A DNA stretch of 27,322 bases from a virus: positions 1 through 27,322 of the IMG/VR virus record IMGVR_UViG_3300032011_000098. One strand, given 5' to 3'. A program made the translations under genes and the position numbers. Shown one piece after another: positions 6,508 to 16,327 of this stretch. Position 1 is the stretch's first letter, and each line of letters starts with the position of its first letter. The notes under the pieces are model-generated. The model was not told the origin of the DNA. It searched no databases and saw only the letters and a program-made list of their open reading frames with translations.

Positions 6508-6957
6508 ATGGCAGATTTAACAGTAACAATTTCCGAGAGTGTAACAATCAATGGTGCATTACGAGGTTCAACAAATAGTATTACAACGTCTAGCATAGTT
6601 GATACTTATGAAAGGGTGTTAACAGCAGCACACTCAAACACCACAACAATATGTACGTTTGCAGCAACTCCGCATACTTCAGCAGGGGCTTTAGATGTTG
6701 AGAATTGTAAATACTTAAGGATTACAAATTTAAGCACAACAGAAGACATGAAGTTAGCTTTAGTAACTACAAACACTAATTATCAAGTTACGGTTCGTGC
6801 AGGTGGTTCTCATGTATTATTTCAAGCAGAAAATGGTGCGATTGCTGAAGCAGATACAACTCCTAACTTTCCAACTTTAGAAGACATTACAAGCGTACAA
6901 GTAAGGCCGTCAGGAAGTGCTGATGTTCAGGTTGAAACATTTGTGGCACTTGTATAA
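6508..6957 (+). CDS. Small beta-rich virion structural protein
   Basis: A 149-aa protein rich in Thr, Ser and Val. It opens with ADLTVTISESVTINGALRGS and contains a KYLRITNLS core and a repeated strand pattern, ending in a VQVETFVALV strand. Proteins of this look are frequent in marine phage tail clusters and are probably tail- or fibre-associated. No enzymatic motif is visible. The ATG follows an AT-rich leader; the stop overlaps the next start (TAATGG). Confidence 0.6.
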   Translation: MADLTVTISESVTINGALRGSTNSITTSSIVDTYERVLTAAHSNTTTICTFAATPHTSAGALDVENCKYLRITNLSTTEDMKLALVTTNTNYQVTVRAGGSHVLFQAENGAIAEADTTPNFPTLEDITSVQVRPSGSADVQVETFVALV

Positions 6958-7532
6958 TGGACACTAAAAGTTTAGAAAATTATTTAGAGAAATTTGGTGA
7001 CAAAGTAATAAAGGCTGCTCAAAGGAAGTTAAGTAAATCAAAAAATGCTTTAGGGAAACCTAGAGGTGAAACAGCATTAGGGCAATCACTTAGGGTTACT
7101 GTCACTAGGGAAACTGACGGTTATAGCACTAAATTCTTTATGGCAGATTATGGAACTTTTTTAGACAAAGGTGTTTCAGGCAATAAGACAAAACAATCTT
7201 TTACAGATTATAAGAATAAAACACAACCCACCCCTTATAGTTACAAAGCAAAGGGTCCACCTATTGATATTCTTTCTAAATGGATAAAGAAAAAAGGAAT
7301 AAAACCTAAAGGCTTAGGTAGAGGGCGTTCTAAAAAAACAGGGCAATTTGTGTCAGGGTTTGCTTACTTAATAAGTAAAAAAATAAAACGAGAGGGAATT
7401 AAAAGCCTTAGTTTCTTTCAAGAACCTTTGGGTGCAGCCTTTAAAGACATGGACAAAGAAATATTAAGTAATATAAAACTTGATATTGAAAGTTATGTAA
7501 CAACATTTTACACACCGAAAACAAAAACATAA
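6957..7532 (+). CDS. HK97 gp10-like neck/tail-completion protein
   Basis: A 191-aa basic protein with an N-terminal helix, strands, then MADYGTFLDKGVSG, the YG-x2-LDKG signature of gp10-like head-tail joining proteins. A disordered Lys/Gly-rich loop (GLGRGRSKKTGQF) and a C-terminal helix with FFQEPLGAAF follow. It probably helps connect the tail to the head. Confidence 0.6.
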   Translation: MDTKSLENYLEKFGDKVIKAAQRKLSKSKNALGKPRGETALGQSLRVTVTRETDGYSTKFFMADYGTFLDKGVSGNKTKQSFTDYKNKTQPTPYSYKAKGPPIDILSKWIKKKGIKPKGLGRGRSKKTGQFVSGFAYLISKKIKREGIKSLSFFQEPLGAAFKDMDKEILSNIKLDIESYVTTFYTPKTKT

Positions 7533-7536
7533 AAGT

Positions 7537-8976
7537 ATGGCAACAATAATAGAACAGAAACCCTTATATGAAACAATGCCAATAGGGCAACAGGTAATGT
7601 TCGTAATCTCTAACAATACAATCGTAGCAAATAACTTCAAGGTAAAGTTTATTGCAGAAGTTCATTGTGGTAGCGACCCTATTAATTTAAGTAGCACTTC
7701 ACAAATCATAGGAACTTTTAAAACAACACCTAACAATGCAGGGGTTGGAATATTTGACCTTAAGTCTGTTTTAGAAACCTTTATAACCCCTGACCATAAT
7801 GGCTCTACGTGGGGTGCAGGTAGTACATTCAGGGGGACTGATGTGCCACACCCAATTCATATTATTGACAAATGTGCCGTAACAACAACAAGTGCTAAAT
7901 ACTTTGCTGTTCAATTCAAATTAGAGTATGCAGAAACTGCTACAGGGGCTATCCTTAATGCAGGTGACGGAAGTAACACAGGCAACGCAGAAAACAGCGA
8001 ACAATACCTTATTACAAATGGTGTGCTGCAATATGATGATGCCCTAACTTATGTTTCTGACACAGGATATGGCTATAATATAAACAAATTTATTGCTAAT
8101 GGTGGGGGTTACTATTTTTTAACTAATGCACCCACTACTCAATATGCAAGTTTGACAGATTACGGAACACTTGCATTCTATAATTTTGTACAACCTTTAG
8201 ACCCTGCCGCACAAAGCACCGAAGACGCTTATGTTAGTGGCTTGAACCTGACATATTATAATAGTGCAGGTGCGGTGTTAGATAGTGAAATCTTAGGCAT
8301 AGATTACAGCAATGGTTCTGTTACCACCTTGCACCCTGATGTTAACACTAGGTTAAACTATGTTGGTGCTTACCCTGCTAACCTTAGAGAATGGAGTACA
8401 AAAATACAAGCATTAATTTCTGCTGACACACTTTCTTATTATACTGTTCAACTTGAAAATGAAGACGGTTGGAATAGTGTTATTTACACAATTAATGTTT
8501 TATGCCCTAACCTTAAAGGCTATGAACCAATAAGGCTTACTTGGTTAAACCAATGGGGGGTTTGGGATTATTATACTTTTAATATGAAGTCAACAAAAGC
8601 AATGACAACTAACAGGACTTCTTACACACAACAAAGTGGTACGTGGAATGAAAGCCTTTTTAAAATATCAGGTTATAAAGGTGGAAAGAAAAACTTTAGG
8701 GTAAACGCAACAGAAAGGATTACATTAAACACCGACTTTGTTACAGAGGAAGAGGGCGTTTGGTTTGAAGAACTAATTAATAGCACAGAAGTTTATATTG
8801 TAAATGGCTATCAACCTGTAATTGATGCACCAACAAATACAATTACCAATAGGTATGTTGAACCTGTTGTTGTAACAACTTCCGATTATATTAAAAAGAC
8901 TATTGCTAATGACAAGCTGATGCAATACACTATCAATATTGAAAAAAGTAAAATGCAAAGAATACAAGCTGTCTAA
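7537..8976 (+). CDS. Tail protein (distal-tail/tip region)
   Basis: A 479-aa beta-rich protein. The C-terminal third is the most conserved-looking part: IRLTWLNQWGVWDYYTFN, a K-x2-Y-x8-W motif, and EEEGVWFEELINSTEVYIV. This resembles large tail-tip proteins of Bacteroidota phages. It precedes the 920-aa hub-like protein and is joined to it by a TAATG overlap, so a role at the tail tip is likely. Specific identity (Dit-like or other) is not established. Confidence 0.6.
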   Translation: MATIIEQKPLYETMPIGQQVMFVISNNTIVANNFKVKFIAEVHCGSDPINLSSTSQIIGTFKTTPNNAGVGIFDLKSVLETFITPDHNGSTWGAGSTFRGTDVPHPIHIIDKCAVTTTSAKYFAVQFKLEYAETATGAILNAGDGSNTGNAENSEQYLITNGVLQYDDALTYVSDTGYGYNINKFIANGGGYYFLTNAPTTQYASLTDYGTLAFYNFVQPLDPAAQSTEDAYVSGLNLTYYNSAGAVLDSEILGIDYSNGSVTTLHPDVNTRLNYVGAYPANLREWSTKIQALISADTLSYYTVQLENEDGWNSVIYTINVLCPNLKGYEPIRLTWLNQWGVWDYYTFNMKSTKAMTTNRTSYTQQSGTWNESLFKISGYKGGKKNFRVNATERITLNTDFVTEEEGVWFEELINSTEVYIVNGYQPVIDAPTNTITNRYVEPVVVTTSDYIKKTIANDKLMQYTINIEKSKMQRIQAV

Positions 8977-11738
8977 TGAATACACAATTAATATTATATC
9001 CGCAGAATTATGACGGTATGTTTAATTCAACAGCCAATGTTGTTAGCCCTAATTATATTGCTAACGGTGCTTTTTTTACAGGGCTAAGTTCTGCACCTTT
9101 AAATTCTAACAATGCTGTAATACCTTATTTTTATGCAATAAATACACAAGGTTCTGCAATTCCAAATGCTTGGTATAGATATACAACCATAGCAGGTGGT
9201 AGTTCAGGTTGGGGTGCAGTAACAGCACCAACAAATACAAGCGGTAATTTAGTGCTATCACACAATTCAACGACAGCAGGGAAGACAGGGGTTTATCAAC
9301 GGATATTAGGTCTTTCAGTTGGTGGGGTTTATAACGTAATAATAGACTTTCAAACCGTAGGTGCAGGGGTTCTTGGTAACCCACCTATTGAGATTGCTAT
9401 GTTTAATGGCAGCACTTATGTTTCAGGTGCATATTACACACTAACGTCAGGGGTGTTAACCCACCAATTCACAGCACAAAGCGTAAATAATGATGTGTTT
9501 CTTATTGATTATTTTAGTGGTTCAGAAGATTGTATAATTAATTCAATATCTATAAAAGAAGTTACCACAACACCGACCACAGTTTACACAGATTTATTTG
9601 ATGGTCAAGTTATTTGTGACTTATACCAAGAAGAAGACATTCCGTTAACACTAAGCATTGACGATTTTAAAAATGTAGCTGAAAAGGTGCAATCCTATTC
9701 TAAAGATTTTAACTTACCTGCAACGAAAAGGAATAACCGTATCTTTAATAATATGTTTGAAATAACAAGAACAGATGACGGATTAATATTTAACCCTTAT
9801 ATAAAAACTAAATGCGTATTAAAGCAAGACGGTTTTATTTTGTTTGAGGGTTATCTTAGATTAATAGATGTAAAAGAAGAAAAAGCTGAAGTAAGTTATA
9901 ATGTAAACCTATATTCAGAAGTTGTTGCGTTGGCTGATATATTAAAAAATAAAACCTTACAAGACCTTGACCTTTCAGAGCTATCACACGAATATAACAA
10001 AACATCAATTAAGAACAGTTGGGAAACAGGTGCAGGAAATGGTTTGCCATTATCAACACCACTTACAGACCCTAACGAGTTTGCAGGTGCTGTTGGTGCA
10101 ACAGTTACACAGGTTCTGAAATACCCTTTTATAGATTGGACAGGGCAAACATTAATAGGTGGAAATTTTAATACATCTGCAACAATAGGTAATGTAGAGT
10201 TAACAAGTTTAGAACAAGCGTTTAGACCTTGTATAAAGCTTAAATATTTAATTGATAAGATATTTGCAGACGCAGGGTTTAATTATACATCTGCGTTTTT
10301 TGATACTACGGATTTTGGAAACTTATTTATGGACTTTAATTGGGGTTCAGATATATCGGCAAATACTTCTTATGACGGTGGTGGTCAAGCGTTTACAAGT
10401 TCTAATGTAGTTGCAGGAACAAGTTTTGCGACAGTAGAACAAGACAATAATACTTTTAGTTCAAATGTAGGTTATAGTTCAGGGGTTTATACATCACCAC
10501 AAAATGCAAGAACTTATGCGATTGACTATTTGTTTTTTTACCAAATAACAGGTTCAGGTACTTTTACAGCAGAATTTAGGTGGAAACATTATAACGCAGC
10601 AACAGGTGTGACAAGCTATATTGACTTAACTTCATTCACAGGCAACACAACTTTGGCTAGTCATTATGGTCAAATCAATATGACCTTAAATCAAAACGAC
10701 ACTTTAACGCCTGAAATTAAAAGGACAGGTAGCAGGGTTTTCACAGTTGTTCCTGCATTGGCAGGTTCTATTGGAACAGTTGTTAGTGTAGGGAATGCAG
10801 ATGTTAATGCTGAATCACTATTAAATTTGCGTGGTGAACTCGGACAATGGGATTTTTTAAAAGGCATTTTTACAATGTTTAACCTTGTCAGCTTAACAGG
10901 CGAAGATAACCAAAACAATATATTAATAGAACCTTATGCTGATGTCTTCGTAAATAGTACAAGTGGAACGACTTTAGCGTCAAGGAGTGTGCAGCATGAT
11001 TGGACAGATAAAATAGATGTATCTAAAATGGAGTTAAAACCATTATCTGATTTGAACAAAGAAACTATTTTTAAGTTTGTTGAAGAAGATGACGATTTTA
11101 CTTTCCAAAATTATAAAAAATATACAAGTGGTTATTTATACGGAAGCCAAACTTTTGATGCGTCAAGTTTTACTATATTAGAGGGTACAGAAGAAATAAC
11201 AGCAGACCCTTTTGCAGCAACTATCCAAAGACCCATTAAGCCACAGTTTCCTGAATTTATAGTACCGATTATTTTTGCTAAAACTGAAGAGGGCTCAACA
11301 GAGGGGTTTGACAATGCACCAAGAATATTCTTTGACAATGGAAAGGTTGATATGACAGGTATTTCAACTTATTTTATACCTGACCAAAACGGACTTACTG
11401 CTGAAAACCAACCTAAATTTTTACAGTTTAGCCATTTGTCAGAAATACCAACAACAGTTACGACTAATGATTTTGTGTTTTCAAGCCACCAACTCTATCA
11501 GCCTATTGGTGCAAGTCCTACGAATAATTTGTATTCTCTTTATTGGCAGCCTTATTTCAATGAACTTTACAACCCTGACACAAGAATAATGACTTTAAAG
11601 GTAAATCTAAGTCCGTCAGATGTGGCTGCTTTTAAATTTAATGATACCGTATTTATTAAAAATAGAGTGTTTAGGGTGAACAACATTAACTACAAACCAA
11701 ACGACCTAGCAACCGTTGAATTTATACTTATACCATAA
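8976..11738 (+). CDS. Large tail-tip/hub protein with N-terminal carbohydrate-binding-like domain
   Basis: A 920-aa protein, the largest in the genome. Residues about 25-195 look like a jelly-roll carbohydrate-binding module (NYIANGAF, GVYQRI, then a DCIINSISIKEV end strand). From about 205 the sequence changes to DLYQEEDIPLTLSIDDFK and SKDFNLPATKRNN, a segment recurrent in Bacteroidota phage baseplate or hub proteins, then a long region with FEGYLRLIDVKEEKAEVSY. The C-terminus has a beta barrel-like end (VFIKNRVFRVNNINY). It may form the tail tip and contact surface glycans. The lectin-like domain assignment is by sequence look only. Confidence 0.62.
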   Translation: MNTQLILYPQNYDGMFNSTANVVSPNYIANGAFFTGLSSAPLNSNNAVIPYFYAINTQGSAIPNAWYRYTTIAGGSSGWGAVTAPTNTSGNLVLSHNSTTAGKTGVYQRILGLSVGGVYNVIIDFQTVGAGVLGNPPIEIAMFNGSTYVSGAYYTLTSGVLTHQFTAQSVNNDVFLIDYFSGSEDCIINSISIKEVTTTPTTVYTDLFDGQVICDLYQEEDIPLTLSIDDFKNVAEKVQSYSKDFNLPATKRNNRIFNNMFEITRTDDGLIFNPYIKTKCVLKQDGFILFEGYLRLIDVKEEKAEVSYNVNLYSEVVALADILKNKTLQDLDLSELSHEYNKTSIKNSWETGAGNGLPLSTPLTDPNEFAGAVGATVTQVLKYPFIDWTGQTLIGGNFNTSATIGNVELTSLEQAFRPCIKLKYLIDKIFADAGFNYTSAFFDTTDFGNLFMDFNWGSDISANTSYDGGGQAFTSSNVVAGTSFATVEQDNNTFSSNVGYSSGVYTSPQNARTYAIDYLFFYQITGSGTFTAEFRWKHYNAATGVTSYIDLTSFTGNTTLASHYGQINMTLNQNDTLTPEIKRTGSRVFTVVPALAGSIGTVVSVGNADVNAESLLNLRGELGQWDFLKGIFTMFNLVSLTGEDNQNNILIEPYADVFVNSTSGTTLASRSVQHDWTDKIDVSKMELKPLSDLNKETIFKFVEEDDDFTFQNYKKYTSGYLYGSQTFDASSFTILEGTEEITADPFAATIQRPIKPQFPEFIVPIIFAKTEEGSTEGFDNAPRIFFDNGKVDMTGISTYFIPDQNGLTAENQPKFLQFSHLSEIPTTVTTNDFVFSSHQLYQPIGASPTNNLYSLYWQPYFNELYNPDTRIMTLKVNLSPSDVAAFKFNDTVFIKNRVFRVNNINYKPNDLATVEFILIP

Positions 11739-12583
11739 TGGAATATTTAACAGGACAAATATTGAAGCCTTATAGAGTAGATAGTACAGGTCAAGTTTTA
11801 TTTACAGACGGCAAGGTTACAGATATGATAGCAAACCAAGTTACCTGTGAGGCTTACGGTTATACTTATGACACCGAAACACAGACTTGCAGGGCTTATA
11901 CTCATAACACAAACATTGAACAAAATACAAGCAATGTTAGTAATAGCATAAATGGGGTTGGTAATAGCACAGAACTAGGAACACAAATTGTTCAAATAAA
12001 TGGAACTAAGAATGTATTGCGTGGGTTTAATACTAATTGTCTTATAAATGGTACAGGTAATGAAATTGCAAATGGGGTTAGCAATTCTTTTGTAGGTGGG
12101 CGAATGGCAGAAGTCACAGCAGACCAATCAATAGTCTTAGGTGGCACTATGTTTGGTAATACAATAATAGGTCACAAGCAAAGCATTCAATTAATGTGCG
12201 GAACAAGGACAACTAATGGCACAAATACCGTCAGCTACTTAAATAATGACGGTTCAAGTCTTTTTGCTGTACCTGAAAATACAGTTATGTACTTTCATGC
12301 AGACGTTGTAGCCGTAAGGATAGGGGGTTCAGCAGGGTCAGGTGCAGCAGGTGACTTTGGTAGTTGGGTTGAAAGGGGTGTGGTAATTAATGAAAGTGGT
12401 TCAATGACTATAAGTAGAGAACGAGATACAATTAAAAGTAACGGTGCAACATCAAATTGGCAACCAACAGGTATTACCCAAGATACAAACTTCGCTATGC
12501 GAGTGAGAGGTGATACAGACATGAATATTGAATGGTTGTCAAACATTACATTCACACAAATAAAAACAGGGGTTAGTTTATAA
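11738..12583 (+). CDS. Tail fibre / receptor-binding protein candidate
   Basis: A 281-aa protein. The N-terminal part, LTGQILKPYRVDSTGQVLF, is followed by a Cys pair (CEAYGYTYDTETQTC). Degenerate repeats of N-G-x-G-N-S type (about residues 70-135) are typical of a trimeric beta-helix shaft. The C-terminal domain starts with a GHKQSIQLMCGTRT segment and is rich in Gly, Asn and Thr, like fibre tips with peptidase_G2-like folds. It is located between the hub and tape measure genes. Receptor binding is inferred. Confidence 0.6.
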   Translation: MEYLTGQILKPYRVDSTGQVLFTDGKVTDMIANQVTCEAYGYTYDTETQTCRAYTHNTNIEQNTSNVSNSINGVGNSTELGTQIVQINGTKNVLRGFNTNCLINGTGNEIANGVSNSFVGGRMAEVTADQSIVLGGTMFGNTIIGHKQSIQLMCGTRTTNGTNTVSYLNNDGSSLFAVPENTVMYFHADVVAVRIGGSAGSGAAGDFGSWVERGVVINESGSMTISRERDTIKSNGATSNWQPTGITQDTNFAMRVRGDTDMNIEWLSNITFTQIKTGVSL

Positions 12584-12595
12584 AAATACAAAGCA

Positions 12596-14257
12596 ATGGC
12601 AACAGAAATACTAGAACTAGATGTTAAGACAAATATAAAAGGTGTCACAAAAGAAGTTGACAATTTAGGTAAAAGCGTAAAAAAGACAGCAGGTGAAACC
12701 GAAAAACTAGGTGAAGCAACAGAAGAGGGTGCAGGTGGCTTTAAGAAAGTAGGCCTCGCAGTTAGAGCAGTTGGTGCTGCAATTAAGGCTATTGGTATTG
12801 GTATGATTATTGCAGGTTTTGTAGCCTTGAAAGAAGCCTTTATGAGAAACCAAAGGGCGGCTGATTTACTTAATACAGCAATGAACTCTGTTAGTATTGT
12901 GTTTAATGAAGTAGTTGACATAATTATAGAAATGATTGATTGGGTCTCAGAAAACAGAGAGCAATTTGAACCTTATATTAAGGTAATGAGAGGTTTAGTA
13001 ACTTTTGGTCTTGAGCCTTTGAAAATGGCTTTTAATTCTACGGAACTTGCTATTAGAGCATTCATAGACGGCTTTATGCGACTTAGAAAGTTTTTAGGTG
13101 AAAGTGGTCTGCAAGATTCTATAGACAAAAATATGTTGGTGATTGAAGACCTGCAAGATAAACTTAGAACTTCAGGCGAAAACCTTTTAGAAGCAGGAAA
13201 GGATGTTTACGAGAATTGGAGTGCAGCTAATGGTGTAATGAACGAGTTTTTGGGTCAAGTCACTACTAGGATTAAAAACATAGACACCAAAAAGATTCTG
13301 GAGTTAGCACATACCATGACGGAAGCAGAGAAAAGAGCAAGGAAAGCAGCAGTTGCAATAGCAGGGGTGATAGCAGAGAATGACCGATTAGCAGAAACAG
13401 AACGAAGAAACAGAGATGACATCACTAAGAATTTTGAAGACAGAATAGCAGCTAGTGAAGAGTTGTTAGTTATCCTAAAAGAGCAAGAAAAACAAATGCT
13501 TTTATTAGTTGCTAAAGAAATAGAAGCAGCTAGACTTGCATCAGAAGCTAACAAAGATAATTTAGATTTAGAGTTGGCTTTAACCCAAGCAATAAACAAA
13601 GAAAAAGAAGTAAAAGCACAAATCAATGGTTTTTTAACAGAGCAAACAATGGCTCACAATGCTTTACTCAAAGAAGAAAAAGAAATACAAGAAGAGGTAA
13701 GGTTAGCAGGTGTTGATAATAGAAAATCAGAGTTAGCAGAGCTAGATGCTCATTACAACCTACTAATGGACAAAGCTAATAAGGTAGGTGCAGACACAAC
13801 TAAAATTCAGGCTAAATGGGATAAGGCAAAAGCTGATTTAGCAAGAGAAAATGTCAACGCACAATTAGAAGCGTTTTCAGGTTTAGCAAAAGGGTTAAGT
13901 GCTTTAGCAGGTGACAACAAAGCCTTAGCCGTAGCGTCAGCCCTTATAGACACTTATGTGGGTGCTAACAAAGCCTTTGCACAAGGGGGTGTTGTTGGTT
14001 ATGTTACAGCAGCAGGGGTGATAGCAGCAGGACTTGCTAATGTCAATAAAATATTGCAAACAGAAGTGCCTGATTCAGGGGGTGGTGGTGGAGCTCCACC
14101 TGCTGCAACCCAAACACCTGCACCACAAATGATGTCAGGAAGTTTTAATTTAGAAAATGCAATACCTGCTGAACCAATACAAGCCTATGTAGTTTCTGAC
14201 GATATAACTAACAATCAAAATAAATTAGCCATTATTAGAAGAAGGGCAACAATCTAA
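12596..14257 (+). CDS. Tail tape measure protein
   Basis: A 553-aa protein with tape-measure architecture. It has a short N-terminal coil, a hydrophobic glycine/alanine stretch at about 51-80 (AIKAIGIGMIIAGFVALKEAF), long helical coiled-coil regions rich in Glu, Lys and Ala (about 230-420), and a second hydrophobic Ala/Gly segment at about 435-485 before a Pro/Gly-rich tail. Tape measure length sets tail length; at about 1.5 angstrom per residue this predicts a tail of roughly 80 nm, so a siphovirus is likely. Confidence 0.8.
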   Translation: MATEILELDVKTNIKGVTKEVDNLGKSVKKTAGETEKLGEATEEGAGGFKKVGLAVRAVGAAIKAIGIGMIIAGFVALKEAFMRNQRAADLLNTAMNSVSIVFNEVVDIIIEMIDWVSENREQFEPYIKVMRGLVTFGLEPLKMAFNSTELAIRAFIDGFMRLRKFLGESGLQDSIDKNMLVIEDLQDKLRTSGENLLEAGKDVYENWSAANGVMNEFLGQVTTRIKNIDTKKILELAHTMTEAEKRARKAAVAIAGVIAENDRLAETERRNRDDITKNFEDRIAASEELLVILKEQEKQMLLLVAKEIEAARLASEANKDNLDLELALTQAINKEKEVKAQINGFLTEQTMAHNALLKEEKEIQEEVRLAGVDNRKSELAELDAHYNLLMDKANKVGADTTKIQAKWDKAKADLARENVNAQLEAFSGLAKGLSALAGDNKALAVASALIDTYVGANKAFAQGGVVGYVTAAGVIAAGLANVNKILQTEVPDSGGGGGAPPAATQTPAPQMMSGSFNLENAIPAEPIQAYVVSDDITNNQNKLAIIRRRATI

Positions 14258-14260
14258 AAT

Positions 14261-14289
14261 CAAATAAATTAACTTAAAATCTATTATAT
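14261..14289 (+). promoter_or_regulatory. Candidate phage late promoter P3 (before coiled-coil protein)
   Basis: CAAAT at 14261 and TCTATTATAT at 14280, with exactly the same 19-base offset as P1, P4 and P5. The start ATG is only four bases after the element, so a start site at the usual distance gives a leaderless or nearly leaderless transcript. Confidence 0.65.
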
Positions 14290-14292
14290 AAT

Positions 14293-14934
14293 ATGCCATG
14301 TACTAAATGTAAAGACGGAAAATATAAATGGGGTGAAACAGGTGAGTGTAAATATGACACTAAAGAAGCCTGTGAAAAAGCTAACCCAAAACACTATAAT
14401 AAAATGAAACCAACACCAATAGGAAAAAAGACGTATGAAGAATATGCGAAAGAATTAAAAGAATATAACTTGAGTGCTAATTATAGAGTAGAATTAGGGT
14501 TAGCTGATGATGTAGAGAAACAAACTTTACAAGCTAAAGAAATACTGGCTACATTAAAAGAACAAAAAAAAAGAATTGACTCTATTGAAAAATTAAGTGA
14601 AAAAGCTTCAAAAGAAAGAGAAAAGAAAAAAGATAATTCAAGAAAAGCAGCCGATAAGTTTTTTGCTTTACAAGACAAATACCAAAAAGCAGAAGTAGCT
14701 TATGATGATGCAGAAAAGGAATTAGATAGGTCAATGAAAAGATTGGTAGAACTTGATGATGAAATTAAAAAATCAACAGCTGTTTTTGATAAAGAAAAAT
14801 CAAAGGGTTCTAAAATAACAACTACATTAAGAAAGAACTTAGATAAATTAGAAAAAGCAGCAAAAGAATTAGGAGTAAAAATACCTACTGCACAAGCTAC
14901 AAAAGTATTAGACCAACTAAAATCTTTGATATAA
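14293..14934 (+). CDS. Coiled-coil protein with N-terminal Cys knuckle
   Basis: A 213-aa protein. It begins MPCTKCKDGKYKWGETGEC and continues with YDTKEACEKANP, a four-Cys module that recurs in Bacteroidota phage structural genes. The rest is long charged helix (Lys/Glu-rich, about residues 55-190), strongly suggestive of a coiled coil. It sits directly before the protease and scaffold genes, so a head-assembly role is possible. No function is established. Confidence 0.65.
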   Translation: MPCTKCKDGKYKWGETGECKYDTKEACEKANPKHYNKMKPTPIGKKTYEEYAKELKEYNLSANYRVELGLADDVEKQTLQAKEILATLKEQKKRIDSIEKLSEKASKEREKKKDNSRKAADKFFALQDKYQKAEVAYDDAEKELDRSMKRLVELDDEIKKSTAVFDKEKSKGSKITTTLRKNLDKLEKAAKELGVKIPTAQATKVLDQLKSLI

Positions 14935-14935
14935 T

Positions 14936-15544
14936 ATGAAAGAAACTAGAATAGTAGAATTAGTAATTGATGAAAATAGTGAAGAACTTGCTATTGATGC
15001 AATCAGCTTAGTTGCTGCACCTGCGATAGAACAAGACTTTGTTTTCTTTGGAAAAGAGAAAAACAACTTGACATTTGCTAAGGTTGATAAAGAAAAGAGA
15101 ATGCTTGTTAGCCCTGCTTTGATACCGAATAAGCAAATATTTAGATATGACCCAAATACAGATTCAGACTACTATGTTTATTTCAGCCCTGAAACTGTAA
15201 GAAAAGCGAGTGAGTTATATTTGAAAAATAACAACCACCACAAAGCAACTCATGAACACCAAGATAGAGTGTCAGGAGTTTTAACTGTTGAAAGTTGGAT
15301 AATAGAAGATAGCAAAAAAGATAAGAGTACATTATACGGATTTAGTTTACCAAAAGGAACGTGGATGGTAAAAATGAAAATTGAGAATGACGACTTATGG
15401 GCTAAGATTAAAGACGGCTCGTTAAAAGGCTTGTCTATTGAGGGCTATTTTACGGATAAAATGCAAAAGATGTCAGAAAGACAACCAACAGACTTAGAGA
15501 TACTTTCAGCACTTAACGAAATAATTAGAAAATCAAATAAATAA
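14936..15544 (+). CDS. Prohead protease, XkdF-like (Peptidase_S78_2 type)
   Basis: A 202-aa protein with the XkdF-like serine protease layout: RMLVSPALIPNKQIFRYD, VYFSPETV, NNHHKATHEHQ with candidate catalytic His (H106 or H108), VESWIIED, GFSLPKGTWMVKMKI, and LKGLSIEGYF with the candidate nucleophile S167. It would process the scaffold and capsid precursors during head maturation. It lies just before the scaffold and capsid genes, the usual order. Confidence 0.82.
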   Translation: MKETRIVELVIDENSEELAIDAISLVAAPAIEQDFVFFGKEKNNLTFAKVDKEKRMLVSPALIPNKQIFRYDPNTDSDYYVYFSPETVRKASELYLKNNNHHKATHEHQDRVSGVLTVESWIIEDSKKDKSTLYGFSLPKGTWMVKMKIENDDLWAKIKDGSLKGLSIEGYFTDKMQKMSERQPTDLEILSALNEIIRKSNK

Positions 15545-15562
15545 ATAACTATTCTATTATAT
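15534..15562 (+). promoter_or_regulatory. Candidate phage late promoter P4 (before scaffold and capsid)
   Basis: CAAAT at 15534 (in the end of the protease gene) and TCTATTATAT at 15553, same 19-base offset. Predicted start near 15567, giving a leader of about 26 bases to ATG 15593. Extra copies for the capsid genes would fit their need for high expression. Confidence 0.65.
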
Positions 15563-15592
15563 TAATATAACTCACTATTAAAAAAAGACACA

Positions 15593-16306
15593 ATGGATTT
15601 AAAACAACAAATATTAGTAGCACTTGGTCTTAATAAAGACGAAGAAGTGCAATTAGCTTGGCAGTCTAAAAGCGAAGATGGAACAATTTTTGTAAGCACC
15701 GCAGAAACTTTAGAAGCAGGTGTGGATATTTCTGTATTAACAGAAGACGGCACGACCATACTTTTACCAATCGGCACTTATAAGACACAAGACGGTGTTA
15801 GCTTTAGAGTAGAAGTTGAGGGTGTTGTCGCTGAAGTTATTGAAAGTGAAACAGAAGAGAAAGAAGAAGCGAAAAAAGAAGACGATTACGAAGAAGATAA
15901 AGAAGAAAAAGAAGAAATGGGCGAAGACAGAGGCGAAGATGATGACGAAGCTGCTGTTGATGATTGGCAAGGAATGGAAAAGCGAATTAAAAATCTTGAA
16001 GACGCTGTTGCTGACCTTAAAAAACAAATCGGTGAAAATGGTGATGTTGAAGAAATGACAGAAGAAACTGTTGAGCCGTCTAAAAACCCAAAGACTATAA
16101 CAACAAAAGAAGTTGTAGAATTTTCAGCAGAAGAAGTTGAAGCAATAAAAGCTGAAAACGAAAAACTTAAAACGGAACTAGCAGAAAGTCCTGCCGAAGC
16201 TCCAATAAATACAAATAAATTTAGTTCAGAAAAAACTGAATTAACTAAAAAACAATATAATAAGTTATCTAGGCAGCAAAGATTCTTATATAACTTAAAC
16301 AAATAA
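15593..16306 (+). CDS. Scaffolding protein
   Basis: A 237-aa, very acidic protein. The N-terminal half is beta-rich with a T-Y-x-T-Q-D-G-V-S-F-x-V-x-V-E-G repeat-like strand pattern. A long Glu/Asp/Lys stretch follows (about 84-125), then a coiled-coil (KRIKNLEDAVADLKKQI, and later AEEVEAIKAENEKLKTEL), and a basic C-terminus (KKQYNKLSRQQRFLYNLNK) of the kind that binds capsid protein. Its place between protease and major capsid protein supports the call. Confidence 0.75.
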   Translation: MDLKQQILVALGLNKDEEVQLAWQSKSEDGTIFVSTAETLEAGVDISVLTEDGTTILLPIGTYKTQDGVSFRVEVEGVVAEVIESETEEKEEAKKEDDYEEDKEEKEEMGEDRGEDDDEAAVDDWQGMEKRIKNLEDAVADLKKQIGENGDVEEMTEETVEPSKNPKTITTKEVVEFSAEEVEAIKAENEKLKTELAESPAEAPINTNKFSSEKTELTKKQYNKLSRQQRFLYNLNK

Positions 16307-16327
16307 TAACTTAAAAAATAAAAAATT

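Noticed and set aside
11930-12100. Repeat-like AATGGGGTTGGTAAT words in the fibre gene
   Set aside because: They reflect degenerate N-G-x-G-N protein repeats of the shaft, not a separate DNA repeat or CRISPR array.
12295-12921. 208-aa reverse-strand frame over the fibre/tape measure junction
   Set aside because: It overlaps two well-supported + strand genes, is Ser/Thr/Pro low complexity, and no other gene is on the - strand.
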